Shown: piece after piece, positions 1-6,878 of the stretch
Layout: the number at the start of each line of letters is the position of its first letter
How positions within the stretch are numbered: position 1 is the first letter of the stretch
Assembly: GCA_020355945.1 (NCBI GenBank)
Contig: CP070627.1
Coordinates: 4,970,741-4,986,552 of the forward strand
Length of the DNA stretch: 15,812 nucleotides
Direction: 5' to 3'
From: Candidatus Aminicenantota bacterium
Lineage (GTDB): Bacteria > Acidobacteriota > Aminicenantia > UBA2199
The notes under the pieces: generated by a model
What the model saw: the letters and a program-made list of their open reading frames with translations, nothing else
The model's database searches: none
What the model was told of the DNA's origin: nothing
Position numbers and translations under genes: made by a program

Positions 1-1
1 A

Positions 2-70
2 GCCTCCGGCGGCCAGGGGGGCGCTTTTTGAAAAAACTGCCCCCCTGGACCCCCCGCAAAAACTTCTCAT
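2..70 (+). repeat. Dispersed hairpin repeat, copy 1 (type A)
   Basis: The copy opens with GCCTCCGGCGGCCAGGGG and contains a 10-bp stem, CCAGGGGGGC (13-22) with GCCCCCCTGG (39-48). Between the arms are a T run and an A run that can also pair. A tail GCAAAAACTT follows. Positions 2-49 are identical over 48 bases to 5820-5867. It lies just past the stop codon of the FHA/sigma-54 gene, in the 3' flank of that transcript. It has no terminator-like T run after the stem on the minus strand, so it is not called a terminator. Confidence 0.9.
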
Positions 71-92
71 TAAAGTGCACTGACACAGTGAT

Positions 93-1946
93 CTATTGCT
101 TACCCTCGATCCCCAGACGCTGCATTTTTTTGTGCAGGCCGCGGTACGTCATATTCAAATCCCTGGCAGTCTGGGATTTGTTCCAATTGTTTTTTTCAAG
201 TAATTCCAATATATAAACTTTTTCAGTCTCTTTGTCGATTTTTCCCGGCAGCCATTGAGGCGCAGGCGTATACGTATATTTTTCCGCGGACGTACGTATG
301 CCTTCACTGTTACCAGCACCAGTCCTGATCTCTTCCGACAGGATATCATAACTAACCGTTTCCCCATCATCCGTGAGGTTCACAATACTGCGGATTTCAT
401 TTTCCAATTGCCGCACATTACCTTTCCAGTGATAATTTTGCAGTGTTTCAAAAGCCTTTACGGAATAGCCCTTAATTTTTTTGTTATTCTGCTGACAGAA
501 TTTGTGAGTAAAGAAATTGATCAGCGCAGAGATATCTTCTTTTCGTTCTCTAAGCGGTGGAATGACAATGGACCGATGAACCAGCCGATAATAAAGGTCT
601 TCTCGAAATTTCTCCTCCTTTATCAATTGTTTTAAATCTTTGTTGGTAATAGAGATAATGCGTAAGTCGACATTGATGGGGGTGGTGCCCCCTACCCGGT
701 AAAATTCTTTTTCTTGTAAGGCTCTTAAAAGTTTGGACTGCAGGTTAACCGGCATGTCGCCGATTTCGTCCAGTACCAGGGTCCCGGCAGAGGCGATTTC
801 CAATTTTCCTTTCTTTTGCGTATAGGCGCCGGTAAACGCGCCTTTTTCATGTCCGAATAACTCACTTTCCAGTAAACTCTCAGGTATAGCCGCACAATTA
901 ATAGCAACAAATTTTTGCTTGTTTCTCCGGGAATATTTATGAATAAGCCTGGCAAACAACTCTTTTCCGGTGCCGCTTTCCCCCTGGATTAACACAAATA
1001 TATCACTGTCCGCGATTTTCCTGGTCTGTTTGATTAATTCCTTCATGTGGTTATTTTCAACCACAATTTCATCGGCATGGGTCAACGATTTGGAGGGCTC
1101 TTCCTTTCTTTTTGTTTTCTCCTTACCGGTTAATAATTGGGCCAGCAGTTCGATTTCAGTGACAAAGGATGAAAGGAATGCTTCCAATTTCGATTCCTCT
1201 TCTTTTTGCTGGGGATTTATTAAAAAGATAAGGGCTGTCTCCTGGGGGCCGCATTTTAAAGAGTAAGTGTACAAATGAATGTTGATTCCCTCTGCTGTGG
1301 ATATCGATCGAGATATGATTTTCTCCCTGTACATTCCAGGGCATCGTTCAACCACCCTTTTCAACATCTCTGCCGGGATGTTTTCACTTCTTACTGATAA
1401 AAGAACATCAAAGGTATCTTCCTGCCTTGACACAATAAACAGGCTCCCGAAATCAGTCAGATTGGACAGGTGAGTGGGTAAATCCAATATAAATTCTTTA
1501 AAATCGTTTTTTTTCAGCCCCACTTGCATGACGGCTTTTAGGGTTTCATTAAAGACATCCTCTACGTAGCGGGTAATGACATTATCAAAGGTCTTTTCAT
1601 TATCATTGCCAATGGTATCAAAAATTGGGATCAGCTCTTTTGCCAGCTTAAATTCGTCAAGGCTTCCTCTTTTGAGGACGAATTCCATTTTGCCCAGGAT
1701 GAAAGATTCGCCGATTTTGATGTAGGCTTTTTTAACTTTCTCCCCGCCTACATTGACACCATTGGTGGAACCCAGGTCTTGAACGATAATTGAATCTTCA
1801 TGGCTGTGGATTTTTACATGGTTCCTGGAAATAAAATCTTCCATTATCACCAAATCATTCTCGCTGCTTCTCCCAATGGTTACCAGGGGCTTATCCAGAG
1901 GAAATCTTTTAATAAATCCATCCTTATAAAATAATAAACAATTCAT
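93..1946 (-). CDS. FHA-domain sigma-54-dependent transcriptional activator
   Basis: The product has 617 residues when started at the ATG at 1946. An open frame reaches back to a TTG at 2015, but the added 23 residues lie outside the FHA fold and partly match a repeat fragment. Residues about 2-95 form an FHA (phosphothreonine-binding) domain with GRS, SRNH and DLGSTNG motifs. Residues about 100-275 are an unrecognised linker or sensor region. Residues about 290-520 are an AAA+ sigma-54 interaction domain with Walker A GESGTGKE (322-329), the sigma-54-contacting loop GAFTGA (369-374) and Walker B LVLDEIGD (390-397). A Fis-type helix-turn-helix ends the protein (about 577-614). All catalytic motifs are intact, so it should remodel sigma-54 RNA polymerase. 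The FHA domain implies control by Ser/Thr phosphorylation, not by a response-regulator aspartate. It is the last gene of the lemA-TPM-DUF4097 set; targets are unknown and no convincing -24/-12 site was seen nearby. Confidence 0.95.
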   Translation of the reverse strand: MNCLLFYKDGFIKRFPLDKPLVTIGRSSENDLVIMEDFISRNHVKIHSHEDSIIVQDLGSTNGVNVGGEKVKKAYIKIGESFILGKMEFVLKRGSLDEFKLAKELIPIFDTIGNDNEKTFDNVITRYVEDVFNETLKAVMQVGLKKNDFKEFILDLPTHLSNLTDFGSLFIVSRQEDTFDVLLSVRSENIPAEMLKRVVERCPGMYREKIISRSISTAEGINIHLYTYSLKCGPQETALIFLINPQQKEEESKLEAFLSSFVTEIELLAQLLTGKEKTKRKEEPSKSLTHADEIVVENNHMKELIKQTRKIADSDIFVLIQGESGTGKELFARLIHKYSRRNKQKFVAINCAAIPESLLESELFGHEKGAFTGAYTQKKGKLEIASAGTLVLDEIGDMPVNLQSKLLRALQEKEFYRVGGTTPINVDLRIISITNKDLKQLIKEEKFREDLYYRLVHRSIVIPPLRERKEDISALINFFTHKFCQQNNKKIKGYSVKAFETLQNYHWKGNVRQLENEIRSIVNLTDDGETVSYDILSEEIRTGAGNSEGIRTSAEKYTYTPAPQWLPGKIDKETEKVYILELLEKNNWNKSQTARDLNMTYRGLHKKMQRLGIEGKQ

Positions 1947-1953
1947 GCTCCTA

Positions 1954-1982
1954 ATTATACCAGAAAATGAAGTTTTTTTAAA
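1954..1982 (-). promoter_or_regulatory. Possible extended -10 promoter of the sigma-54 activator gene
   Basis: Read on the minus strand, TTTAAA (1977-1982), a 17-base spacer and TATAAT (1954-1959) preceded by TGG form an extended -10 promoter. Transcription would begin about 7 bases later, practically at the ATG (1946), giving a leaderless or nearly leaderless mRNA. The only Shine-Dalgarno-like string, AGGAG, is one base from the ATG, which is too close for normal use. The region is AT-rich, so chance is possible. Confidence 0.4.
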
Positions 1983-2036
1983 TGATATGTTCGCAAACAC
2001 GGCCGCTGGAGGCAAAAGCTGCAGAGCTGCAGGGAA

Positions 2037-3056
2037 CTATTTCTCTTTCAGTGCTGCCCTCCCCGCGATTGTGCTAATGTAAATCCTGGGCACATCCAAC
2101 TCTCGTTTAAAGGATTTGATCGTATACTTTTTGCCCCATTTTTCTTCTTCCTCTTCCTTTTCAAAGGGAAAGGGAGAGATGATTTTACCGCGATCAGCAG
2201 CTTTAAATTCAAAATACCCTTCAATGGGATTGCCGTTATAATTCAATACCGCATCCCCGGAGGCGCATTCCAGGGTTATATCATGTTCCGCGGTTTTTGC
2301 CAGGGTCACATAGACATCCCCGGAGGCCACTTTAAAGTAACTGGCCCCGGAAACGATAATTCCATTGGCATTAATATCACCGCTGGCTGTTTTGACATCA
2401 AAGCTTCCTTTGGCCTCATTAATTTCAATATCACCGGCAGGGCATTTCACAGAGATAGAACCATCCAATCGTTCGGCTTTAATATCGCCGCTAACCGCTC
2501 TAATGCGTATATCCCCGGATAAATTGTTAATTTCCAGGTCGCTGCTGGTGGTTTTTATATTGATGTTCCCGGAGAGGTGTCTGGCATCCAGGTCACCGCT
2601 GACGCTTCCAAGATTAATATCTCCGCTGCAAACCCGTGCGGAAATATCACCGGAAACCGAGTTGGCAGTAATATCTCCTTTTACCCCTTCCGCTGTAAAA
2701 TTCCCGGAAATGGTTTGAAATTGAATGGCTGTTTTGTCCGGGACGGTTATATTCCAGGTGGAATCCCCGGAACCGGAGAGATGGAATTTTTCTTTCAATA
2801 TCAATTTATCACCCTCTTCCCGGAACTCCGGTTCAAAACTGGCTTTGGAATAAGAGTGAATAAAATGAATGTTTACTTCATTGCCGCTTCCTTTTTTCAC
2901 AATACAATCACCGTTGAAGGTGTTAAGTTGAACGACTTTCTTGTTTTTAAAGGTTTTACGAATTTCGTGCTCCCCCTGGGGATAAAGACCTATCAGGAAT
3001 AGTACCCCCAGGAACACCAAAAATAAAATCGCCGCGTTTAATTTTAATGGTTTCAT
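2037..3056 (-). CDS. DUF4097-family beta-solenoid protein with SGD repeats
   Basis: The protein has 339 residues. One hydrophobic segment at about 8-25 is a signal peptide or membrane anchor, and the rest is probably outside the cytoplasm. Residues about 117-230 repeat every 9 residues with the core [SA]G[DN]-[ILF]-x-[aliphatic/A] (SGDISARVC, SGDINLGSV, SGDLDARHL and so on), about eleven units. Further SGD units run to about 270. This is the stacked-strand solenoid of DUF4097/DUF2807-like ('putative adhesin' or Toastrack) proteins. A charged stretch with EKEEEEEK follows near 300. Start: ATG at 3056, with GAGGAG inside the last codons of the upstream DUF4097 gene, whose stop is 4 bases away, so translation is probably coupled. 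DUF4097 proteins often sit beside PspC, LemA or LiaRS-like envelope-stress genes; no enzymatic role is established. Molecular function is unknown. Confidence 0.85.
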   Translation of the reverse strand: MKPLKLNAAILFLVFLGVLFLIGLYPQGEHEIRKTFKNKKVVQLNTFNGDCIVKKGSGNEVNIHFIHSYSKASFEPEFREEGDKLILKEKFHLSGSGDSTWNITVPDKTAIQFQTISGNFTAEGVKGDITANSVSGDISARVCSGDINLGSVSGDLDARHLSGNINIKTTSSDLEINNLSGDIRIRAVSGDIKAERLDGSISVKCPAGDIEINEAKGSFDVKTASGDINANGIIVSGASYFKVASGDVYVTLAKTAEHDITLECASGDAVLNYNGNPIEGYFEFKAADRGKIISPFPFEKEEEEEKWGKKYTIKSFKRELDVPRIYISTIAGRAALKEK

Positions 3057-3060
3057 ATTT

Positions 3061-4188
3061 TTAACTCCTCTTTAAAACAATATTGCCATTAACGGTTTTT
3101 ATTTTTATTTTATGTTTACCCTCTTTCATTTTGGCTTTGCCGTAAATATGTTTTCGTGGTGAACCTTTGCTTTTGTCCCACTGTCCTGTTTTTTCTTGTT
3201 GAATCTTGAAATCGCTGATGATTTTATACTCTTTATCACTTCTCTCAGTAATCTCGATTTCCAGATCAATATCCATGGAGAGACCGGGGGGTACTGTCAG
3301 GGTGATATCGCCGCCCATGGTAGTGAGGGTGACATCCCGTTTTCCTTTCCCGGGATCGCCGGTCATGGTGACGTTGATATCGCCCCCCATGGTAGTGGCA
3401 CTGACCCAACCGTCAATGGAGTCAATATCAATATTTCCTCCCATGGTTTTGGCTTTAACGAATTCTTTGGCGGATTTGATGTGGATATTTCCACCCATGG
3501 TGTGCACGTCTGCCCCATGAGATGCATCACTCACATTGATGGCCCCTCCCATGGTGGAAATGTGAACCACTTTTCCCGTGGATTTCCCGGACCTGGATTT
3601 TACATTTTTATATATTACATTGCCGCCCATTGAGCTGCCAGACACATCACCTACTACATTTTCCAGCAGGACGCGGCCTCCCATGGTCTTGACCTTGCCG
3701 TCAATATCGGAATCCGTTAGTTCTATTTTCCCGCCCATGGTTTTTAGATTAAGGTTTCCTTTTAAGTGGCTCAGTTTCAAATTGCCGCCCATGGTTTTGC
3801 CGGTGATTTCGCCTTGCACATGGTCAATGGTGATACTGCCGCCCATGGTTTTCAATTTCAAATCAAATCGGTGGGGGACATTGATTTCAAAATTTGTACT
3901 CCCGGCGCGCTTATAATTGCTCCCTGTATACCGGGACTCAATGTAAATACCTTCTTTGGTTTCGTCAAAGGTGATATCCCAATATTTGCCATCTCCATTT
4001 TTAAAATACACCGTCACCGCCATTTGATTCTTTTCCCAACCGGAAATATCAATAGAACCAGCGGTTTTTAAATCAATGTCCAATTTTTGGCCCGGTTTAA
4101 CAGGAAATTCTTTTTTCATAGGTTCCCGGGGAAACCCAAAAAGTACTAATAACAATAACATAACGATAAAAATAACTTTCTTCATCAT
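3061..4188 (-). CDS. DUF4097-family beta-solenoid protein with TMGG repeats
   Basis: The protein has 375 residues with an N-terminal hydrophobic stretch (about 4-18) suited to a signal peptide. A central solenoid has ten MGG cores whose methionines fall at 115, 133, 151, 169, 187, 213, 231, 249, 267 and 291. The spacing is exactly 18 residues except for insertions after the fifth (26) and ninth (24). Each 18-residue coil is two 9-residue half-turns, TMGGxΦxΦ and then a KG/QG half-turn. The C-terminal 75 residues are a charged beta-rich cap. The start ATG (4188; a second ATG follows at once) has AAGGAG five bases upstream. It is paired with the SGD-repeat paralogue 4 bases downstream, and the two share fold and period but not core motif, so this is an old duplication or two partners. 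A role at the cell surface is inferred; no enzyme motif is visible. Confidence 0.85.
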   Translation of the reverse strand: MMKKVIFIVMLLLLVLFGFPREPMKKEFPVKPGQKLDIDLKTAGSIDISGWEKNQMAVTVYFKNGDGKYWDITFDETKEGIYIESRYTGSNYKRAGSTNFEINVPHRFDLKLKTMGGSITIDHVQGEITGKTMGGNLKLSHLKGNLNLKTMGGKIELTDSDIDGKVKTMGGRVLLENVVGDVSGSSMGGNVIYKNVKSRSGKSTGKVVHISTMGGAINVSDASHGADVHTMGGNIHIKSAKEFVKAKTMGGNIDIDSIDGWVSATTMGGDINVTMTGDPGKGKRDVTLTTMGGDITLTVPPGLSMDIDLEIEITERSDKEYKIISDFKIQQEKTGQWDKSKGSPRKHIYGKAKMKEGKHKIKIKTVNGNIVLKRS

Positions 4189-4339
4189 AGTTACTCCTTT
4201 TGTTGAGTTTTAACTTCCTGGAATTTTTTCAAATTCCACCTTTATTTTAGTATCAAAAGTTATTATTTTCGCCTGAAATTGTAATTTCGTACGTTTGGAA
4301 CATTTAGAGAGGTTTGGAATTTCAATTTCGAACGTTGCC

Positions 4340-5116
4340 TCACCATCCTCCGGAAGAGCCGCCGCCGCCGAAGCTTCCGCCGCCGCCGGAGAATCCCCCA
4401 CCGGAGAATCCGCCGCCGCCGCTTCTATGATAGCTGCTTCCACCCATGGCGCTGCCCCAAAATATCGCGGAAGAACCGCGCCCCATACCTCCTCGAGCAA
4501 AGCCCTTCAAAACGCTCAGCCCGATAATAATGAAAAAGACAATAACACCGAAAGGTATATGGGTTCCTTTGGCTCGGCGCTGTTCCTTTTGGAATTTTTG
4601 CAGTTGTTGGGGAGTGATCTCAAATTCTTTGGCGATCAGGCCGCTCACAGCTTTTAACCCGTTATTGATCCCGGCAAAATAATTTCTTTTTTTAAATTCC
4701 GGGACGATCATTTTCCGGATAATATAGTTACTTTTGGCATCGGTGAGGATGGGTTCCAGTCCGTACCCCACTTCGATCCTGATCTTCCTCTCGCCCATTG
4801 CCACCAGTACCAGGACGCCATTATCAAATTCCTCCTGTCCCAGTTCCCACTCTTCTGTCACCTTGAGTGAAAATTCCTCCAGTACTTCTCCTTCAAGGGA
4901 GGGGATGGTAAGCAGGGCCACCTGGGAAGAGGTTTTTTGTTCGGTATCCCTTAATAGATTTTCCAGGGAGGTCTCCTGGCTGTTAGTTAAAATTCCTGCA
5001 AAATCGTTAACCCGTCGACCGGTTTTTTTCGGGACTTTAAGAGCTGCCAGTGGTTGACTGAAAAAAAACACCAACACCACTGTCCATAAAATGTATTTTT
5101 TCACTATCGCTTTCAT
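4340..5116 (-). CDS. TPM-domain (YgcG-type) secreted/membrane protein with Gly-rich tail
   Basis: The protein has 258 residues. An N-terminal signal peptide (about 6-25) leads to a TPM domain (about 36-165) with the usual NDFAG start and the GYGLE and FDNG motifs. A transmembrane helix (about 187-204) and a tail of about 50 residues rich in Gly, Ser and Phe that ends SSGGW follow. This is the standard layout of COG1512 proteins. TPM domains (TLP18.3/Psb32/MOLO-1) include acid phosphatases in plants and accessory envelope proteins elsewhere; substrate is unknown here. The start at 5116 has GGAGGG upstream, inside the end of the preceding membrane TPM gene, whose stop is 2 bases away, so the two are coupled. 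The Gly-rich tail ends naturally at the stop, so the open alternative frame past it is probably chance. Confidence 0.9.
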   Translation of the reverse strand: MKAIVKKYILWTVVLVFFFSQPLAALKVPKKTGRRVNDFAGILTNSQETSLENLLRDTEQKTSSQVALLTIPSLEGEVLEEFSLKVTEEWELGQEEFDNGVLVLVAMGERKIRIEVGYGLEPILTDAKSNYIIRKMIVPEFKKRNYFAGINNGLKAVSGLIAKEFEITPQQLQKFQKEQRRAKGTHIPFGVIVFFIIIGLSVLKGFARGGMGRGSSAIFWGSAMGGSSYHRSGGGGFSGGGFSGGGGSFGGGGSSGGW

Positions 5117-5118
5117 GG

Positions 5119-5793
5119 TTATCCCTCCAATATATGAATATCATCTTTAAGTTCATTCACATCATCCGGTTGGATAGGAAAATGTTCTGCCAGCAAATTT
5201 CCACATTCCCGGATAGAATCCGAGAGGTGTTTGACCAGTTGTTGGGATTTAATACCGTCAATGATATGACGGACAATGGCATCCCATTTTTCCTGGGGGA
5301 TTTTTGCGCTGATGCCTTTATCTGCCAGCAATTCCACCCGTCTTTCCAGTGAGGATATAAAAATTAATATCCCGGTTCTATCTTTTGTGTTGTAGACGCC
5401 TGATTCCATGAAGTGTCTCACTGCCCGTTGATTGACTTTCACCTGCATTACGGATTTGGAAACGATCAACCGATCGATAAAAGAAAGGTTCGCTAATAGA
5501 TAGACAATCGCTATCACCAGGAATGTTGAGAAACCGTAGAACATCAACAGGTGATGAGGGGAATACTCCCAGGAAACCTGCTTGATGCTCTCTTCAATAC
5601 TGTTGGCAAAAAGCATGAGCACCACAAAATACACGAAACCGATAATAACAGCAAACATCAGTTCGTAAACCGCGTAATTATCACTTTCTTTGATGAAAGC
5701 AGTGGTAATTTCCCCGGAAGTTTTACTTTCCGCTTCTTTGACTGCATTTTTTATTTTTTCTTTTTCCTCATTGTTAAAATTGATTTTTGCCAT
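5119..5793 (-). CDS. TPM-domain integral membrane protein
   Basis: The product has 224 residues from the ATG at 5793, which has AAAGGAG six bases upstream. The open frame runs on to 5913, but those 40 extra codons are a translation of the hairpin repeat and should not be annotated. An N-terminal TPM-like segment (about 8-36, with ESKTSGEI) is followed by two transmembrane helices (about 43-63 and 82-104). A cytoplasmic or periplasmic C-terminal TPM-like half has RTGILIFIS and ADKGI (about 139-161). This is the COG3762-type partner that usually sits between lemA and the YgcG-type TPM gene, as it does here. The proteins are assumed to work together in the envelope; biochemical activity is not known. 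The stop lies 2 bases before the next gene. Confidence 0.88.
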   Translation of the reverse strand: MAKINFNNEEKEKIKNAVKEAESKTSGEITTAFIKESDNYAVYELMFAVIIGFVYFVVLMLFANSIEESIKQVSWEYSPHHLLMFYGFSTFLVIAIVYLLANLSFIDRLIVSKSVMQVKVNQRAVRHFMESGVYNTKDRTGILIFISSLERRVELLADKGISAKIPQEKWDAIVRHIIDGIKSQQLVKHLSDSIRECGNLLAEHFPIQPDDVNELKDDIHILEG

Positions 5794-5819
5794 ATTTACT
5801 CCTTTAAAGATATTTCTTT

Positions 5820-5899
5820 GCCTCCGGCGGCCAGGGGGGCGCTTTTTGAAAAAACTGCCCCCCTGGAACCCGTGAAACATCCGCAAAAACTTTTTACAA
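5820..5899 (+). repeat. Dispersed hairpin repeat, copy 2 (type A)
   Basis: This copy lies in the 154-base gap between lemA and the membrane TPM gene, so it would be transcribed as part of the operon. Its first 48 bases equal copy 1. The stem arms are 5831-5840 and 5857-5866. Unlike the other copies, the tail is interrupted by about nine extra bases (GTGAAACAT) before CCGCAAAAACTTTTTA. In the mRNA it would form a strong hairpin that could set the ratio of LemA to TPM proteins; that is inference. Confidence 0.9.
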
Positions 5900-5947
5900 G
5901 GGGTCCTCTTCACTCAAAATCTCTGTTGCTTGCATTTAATCCTATCC

Positions 5948-6559
5948 TTAGAATTTCACTTTAGGCGCGATGTCAGCACCTTCCTGGGCTTTGAAATAAG
6001 GTTTTTCTCTGAAACCGAACATATTGGCCAGGATGACTTTTGGGAATTGTCTGATATAGGTATTAAATTCTTTGGATGCTTCATTGAATCGCCGCCGTTC
6101 TACTGCGATCCGGTTTTCGGTTCCTTCCAGTTGGCTTTGTAAGCTCAGGAAGTTTTCATTTGCTTTTAGGTCCGGGTATCGTTCGATCACCACCATCAGT
6201 CGTTGGAGGGCGCCGGACAACCCGGCTTGCGCCTGCTGGAACTGCTGGAACATTTCCGGGTTGGTCAAGGCCTGACCCGGGATGTTCATGACGCCGCCGA
6301 CTTTAGCCCTGGCTTCAGTGACCGCTTGCAGGGTTTCTCGTTCATGTCCCGCATAACCTTTTACGGTCTCTACCAGGTTAGGTATCAAATCCAGGCGCCG
6401 CTGATACACATTTTCCACCTGGCTCCATTTCTCTTTGACGCCTTCATCCAACCGAACCATTTTATTATAGGTGCTTATCCCGGAGAAAACCAGGATAATA
6501 CCAATAAGAATGACTATCCCTAATACCACACCACAGCCGATTACCAGGTTTTTTTTCAT
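5948..6559 (-). CDS. lemA: LemA family protein
   Basis: The protein has 203 residues, close to the family norm. A single N-terminal transmembrane helix (about 5-26) is followed by the LemA helical domain with YNKMVRLDEGVKEKWSQV and the family signature QRRLDLIPNLVETVKGYA (about 53-70). The middle has a Gln-rich helix and the C-terminus ends near FREKPYFKAQEGADIAPKV, the usual LemA ending. LemA proteins have an outside N-terminus with the helical bundle inside or at the membrane; the function is still unclear, with links to envelope stress and to TPM partners. The start at 6559 has GGAGG nine bases upstream and a good promoter about 50 bases upstream. It is the first gene of the set. Confidence 0.95.
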   Translation of the reverse strand: MKKNLVIGCGVVLGIVILIGIILVFSGISTYNKMVRLDEGVKEKWSQVENVYQRRLDLIPNLVETVKGYAGHERETLQAVTEARAKVGGVMNIPGQALTNPEMFQQFQQAQAGLSGALQRLMVVIERYPDLKANENFLSLQSQLEGTENRIAVERRRFNEASKEFNTYIRQFPKVILANMFGFREKPYFKAQEGADIAPKVKF

Positions 6560-6607
6560 TGGTTTTTACCTCCATTGCCAGAAATTTATTTTTTTTAACA
6601 TAATGGT

Positions 6608-6636
6608 ATTGTATAAAAATGCAGTCATGATGTAAA
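6608..6636 (-). promoter_or_regulatory. Sigma-70-type promoter of the lemA operon
   Basis: On the minus strand, TTTACA (6631-6636) and TACAAT (6608-6613) are separated by exactly 17 bases; each matches consensus at five of six positions. The predicted start is near 6601, leaving a leader of about 40 bases with a GGAGG site before lemA. This argues that the set is mainly housekeeping-sigma driven and not sigma-54 driven. Confidence 0.65.
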
Positions 6637-6878
6637 GAAAAAAATGAATATGGCCCACGAAGAAGTAATAGGAACAGGTATTTTATTTTTCATCTGGCAT
6701 TTCGACGAATTTTTTCTCCACAGTAATTCTAATTACCTCCTTTCTTCAAACTGATTCCATTCATTTTCGAACTTGCCGCTTGTCTTTATTGTTCGCTTTT
6801 TTTGCCTGTCCCCACTTTTCCGCTTTTCCCAACAGGTCCGGTCTGGAAAAGAGAACATTAGAAAAACTCGCACCGCTA
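6637..6878 (-). other. Gap between sulfatase-fold gene and lemA promoter; no convincing gene
   Basis: Together with the lemA leader this makes 319 bases without an accepted gene. On the minus strand it contains a 41-codon ORF (6733-6858, MFSFPDRT... to ...FEERR) with no Shine-Dalgarno site, ending on a strong AAAGGAGG. That site is followed by a 12-bp palindrome TAATTCTAATTA (6724-6735, plus strand) and a 12-codon ORF starting GTG at 6721. The arrangement looks like a decayed coupled gene pair, but nothing is recognisable. No clear terminator for the sulfatase-fold gene was found. Confidence 0.4.

Noticed and set aside
78..90. CACTG-ACA-CAGTG hairpin just after the stop of the sigma-54 activator gene
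   Set aside because: Only a 5-bp stem and no T run on the minus strand; not enough for a terminator call.
2000..2013. GCCTCC-A-GCGGCC on the minus strand resembling the outer end of the type A repeat
   Set aside because: Only about 13 bases match and no hairpin or tail follows. It may be a remnant, but chance cannot be excluded.
2017..2032. Tandem AGCTGCAG x2 between the second DUF4097 gene and the regulator gene
   Set aside because: Two short perfect units only; no stable hairpin with a normal loop and no evident function.
2283..4071. Several plus-strand frames opposite the DUF4097 genes, with repeated FPPMV or similar
   Set aside because: They are antisense reflections of the periodic repeats, which keep all frames free of stops. 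They have no ribosome sites.
4210..4500. 96-codon minus-strand frame continuing past the Gly-rich end of the YgcG-type gene
   Set aside because: Its first two thirds are the Gly-rich coding region in the wrong frame, an Ala/Ser-rich artefact. The TPM protein ends naturally at SSGGW, so a frameshift extension is not needed.
5829..5840. TGGCCGCCGGAGGCA in repeat copies (minus strand) as a sigma-54 -24/-12 site
   Set aside because: The GG-to-GC spacing is one base short and sigma-54 spacing is strict. No other convincing -24/-12 site was seen in the intergenic regions by eye.
5794..5913. 40-residue N-terminal extension of the membrane TPM protein
   Set aside because: It is the hairpin repeat in translation; the ATG at 5793 has a good ribosome site and the family N-terminus.
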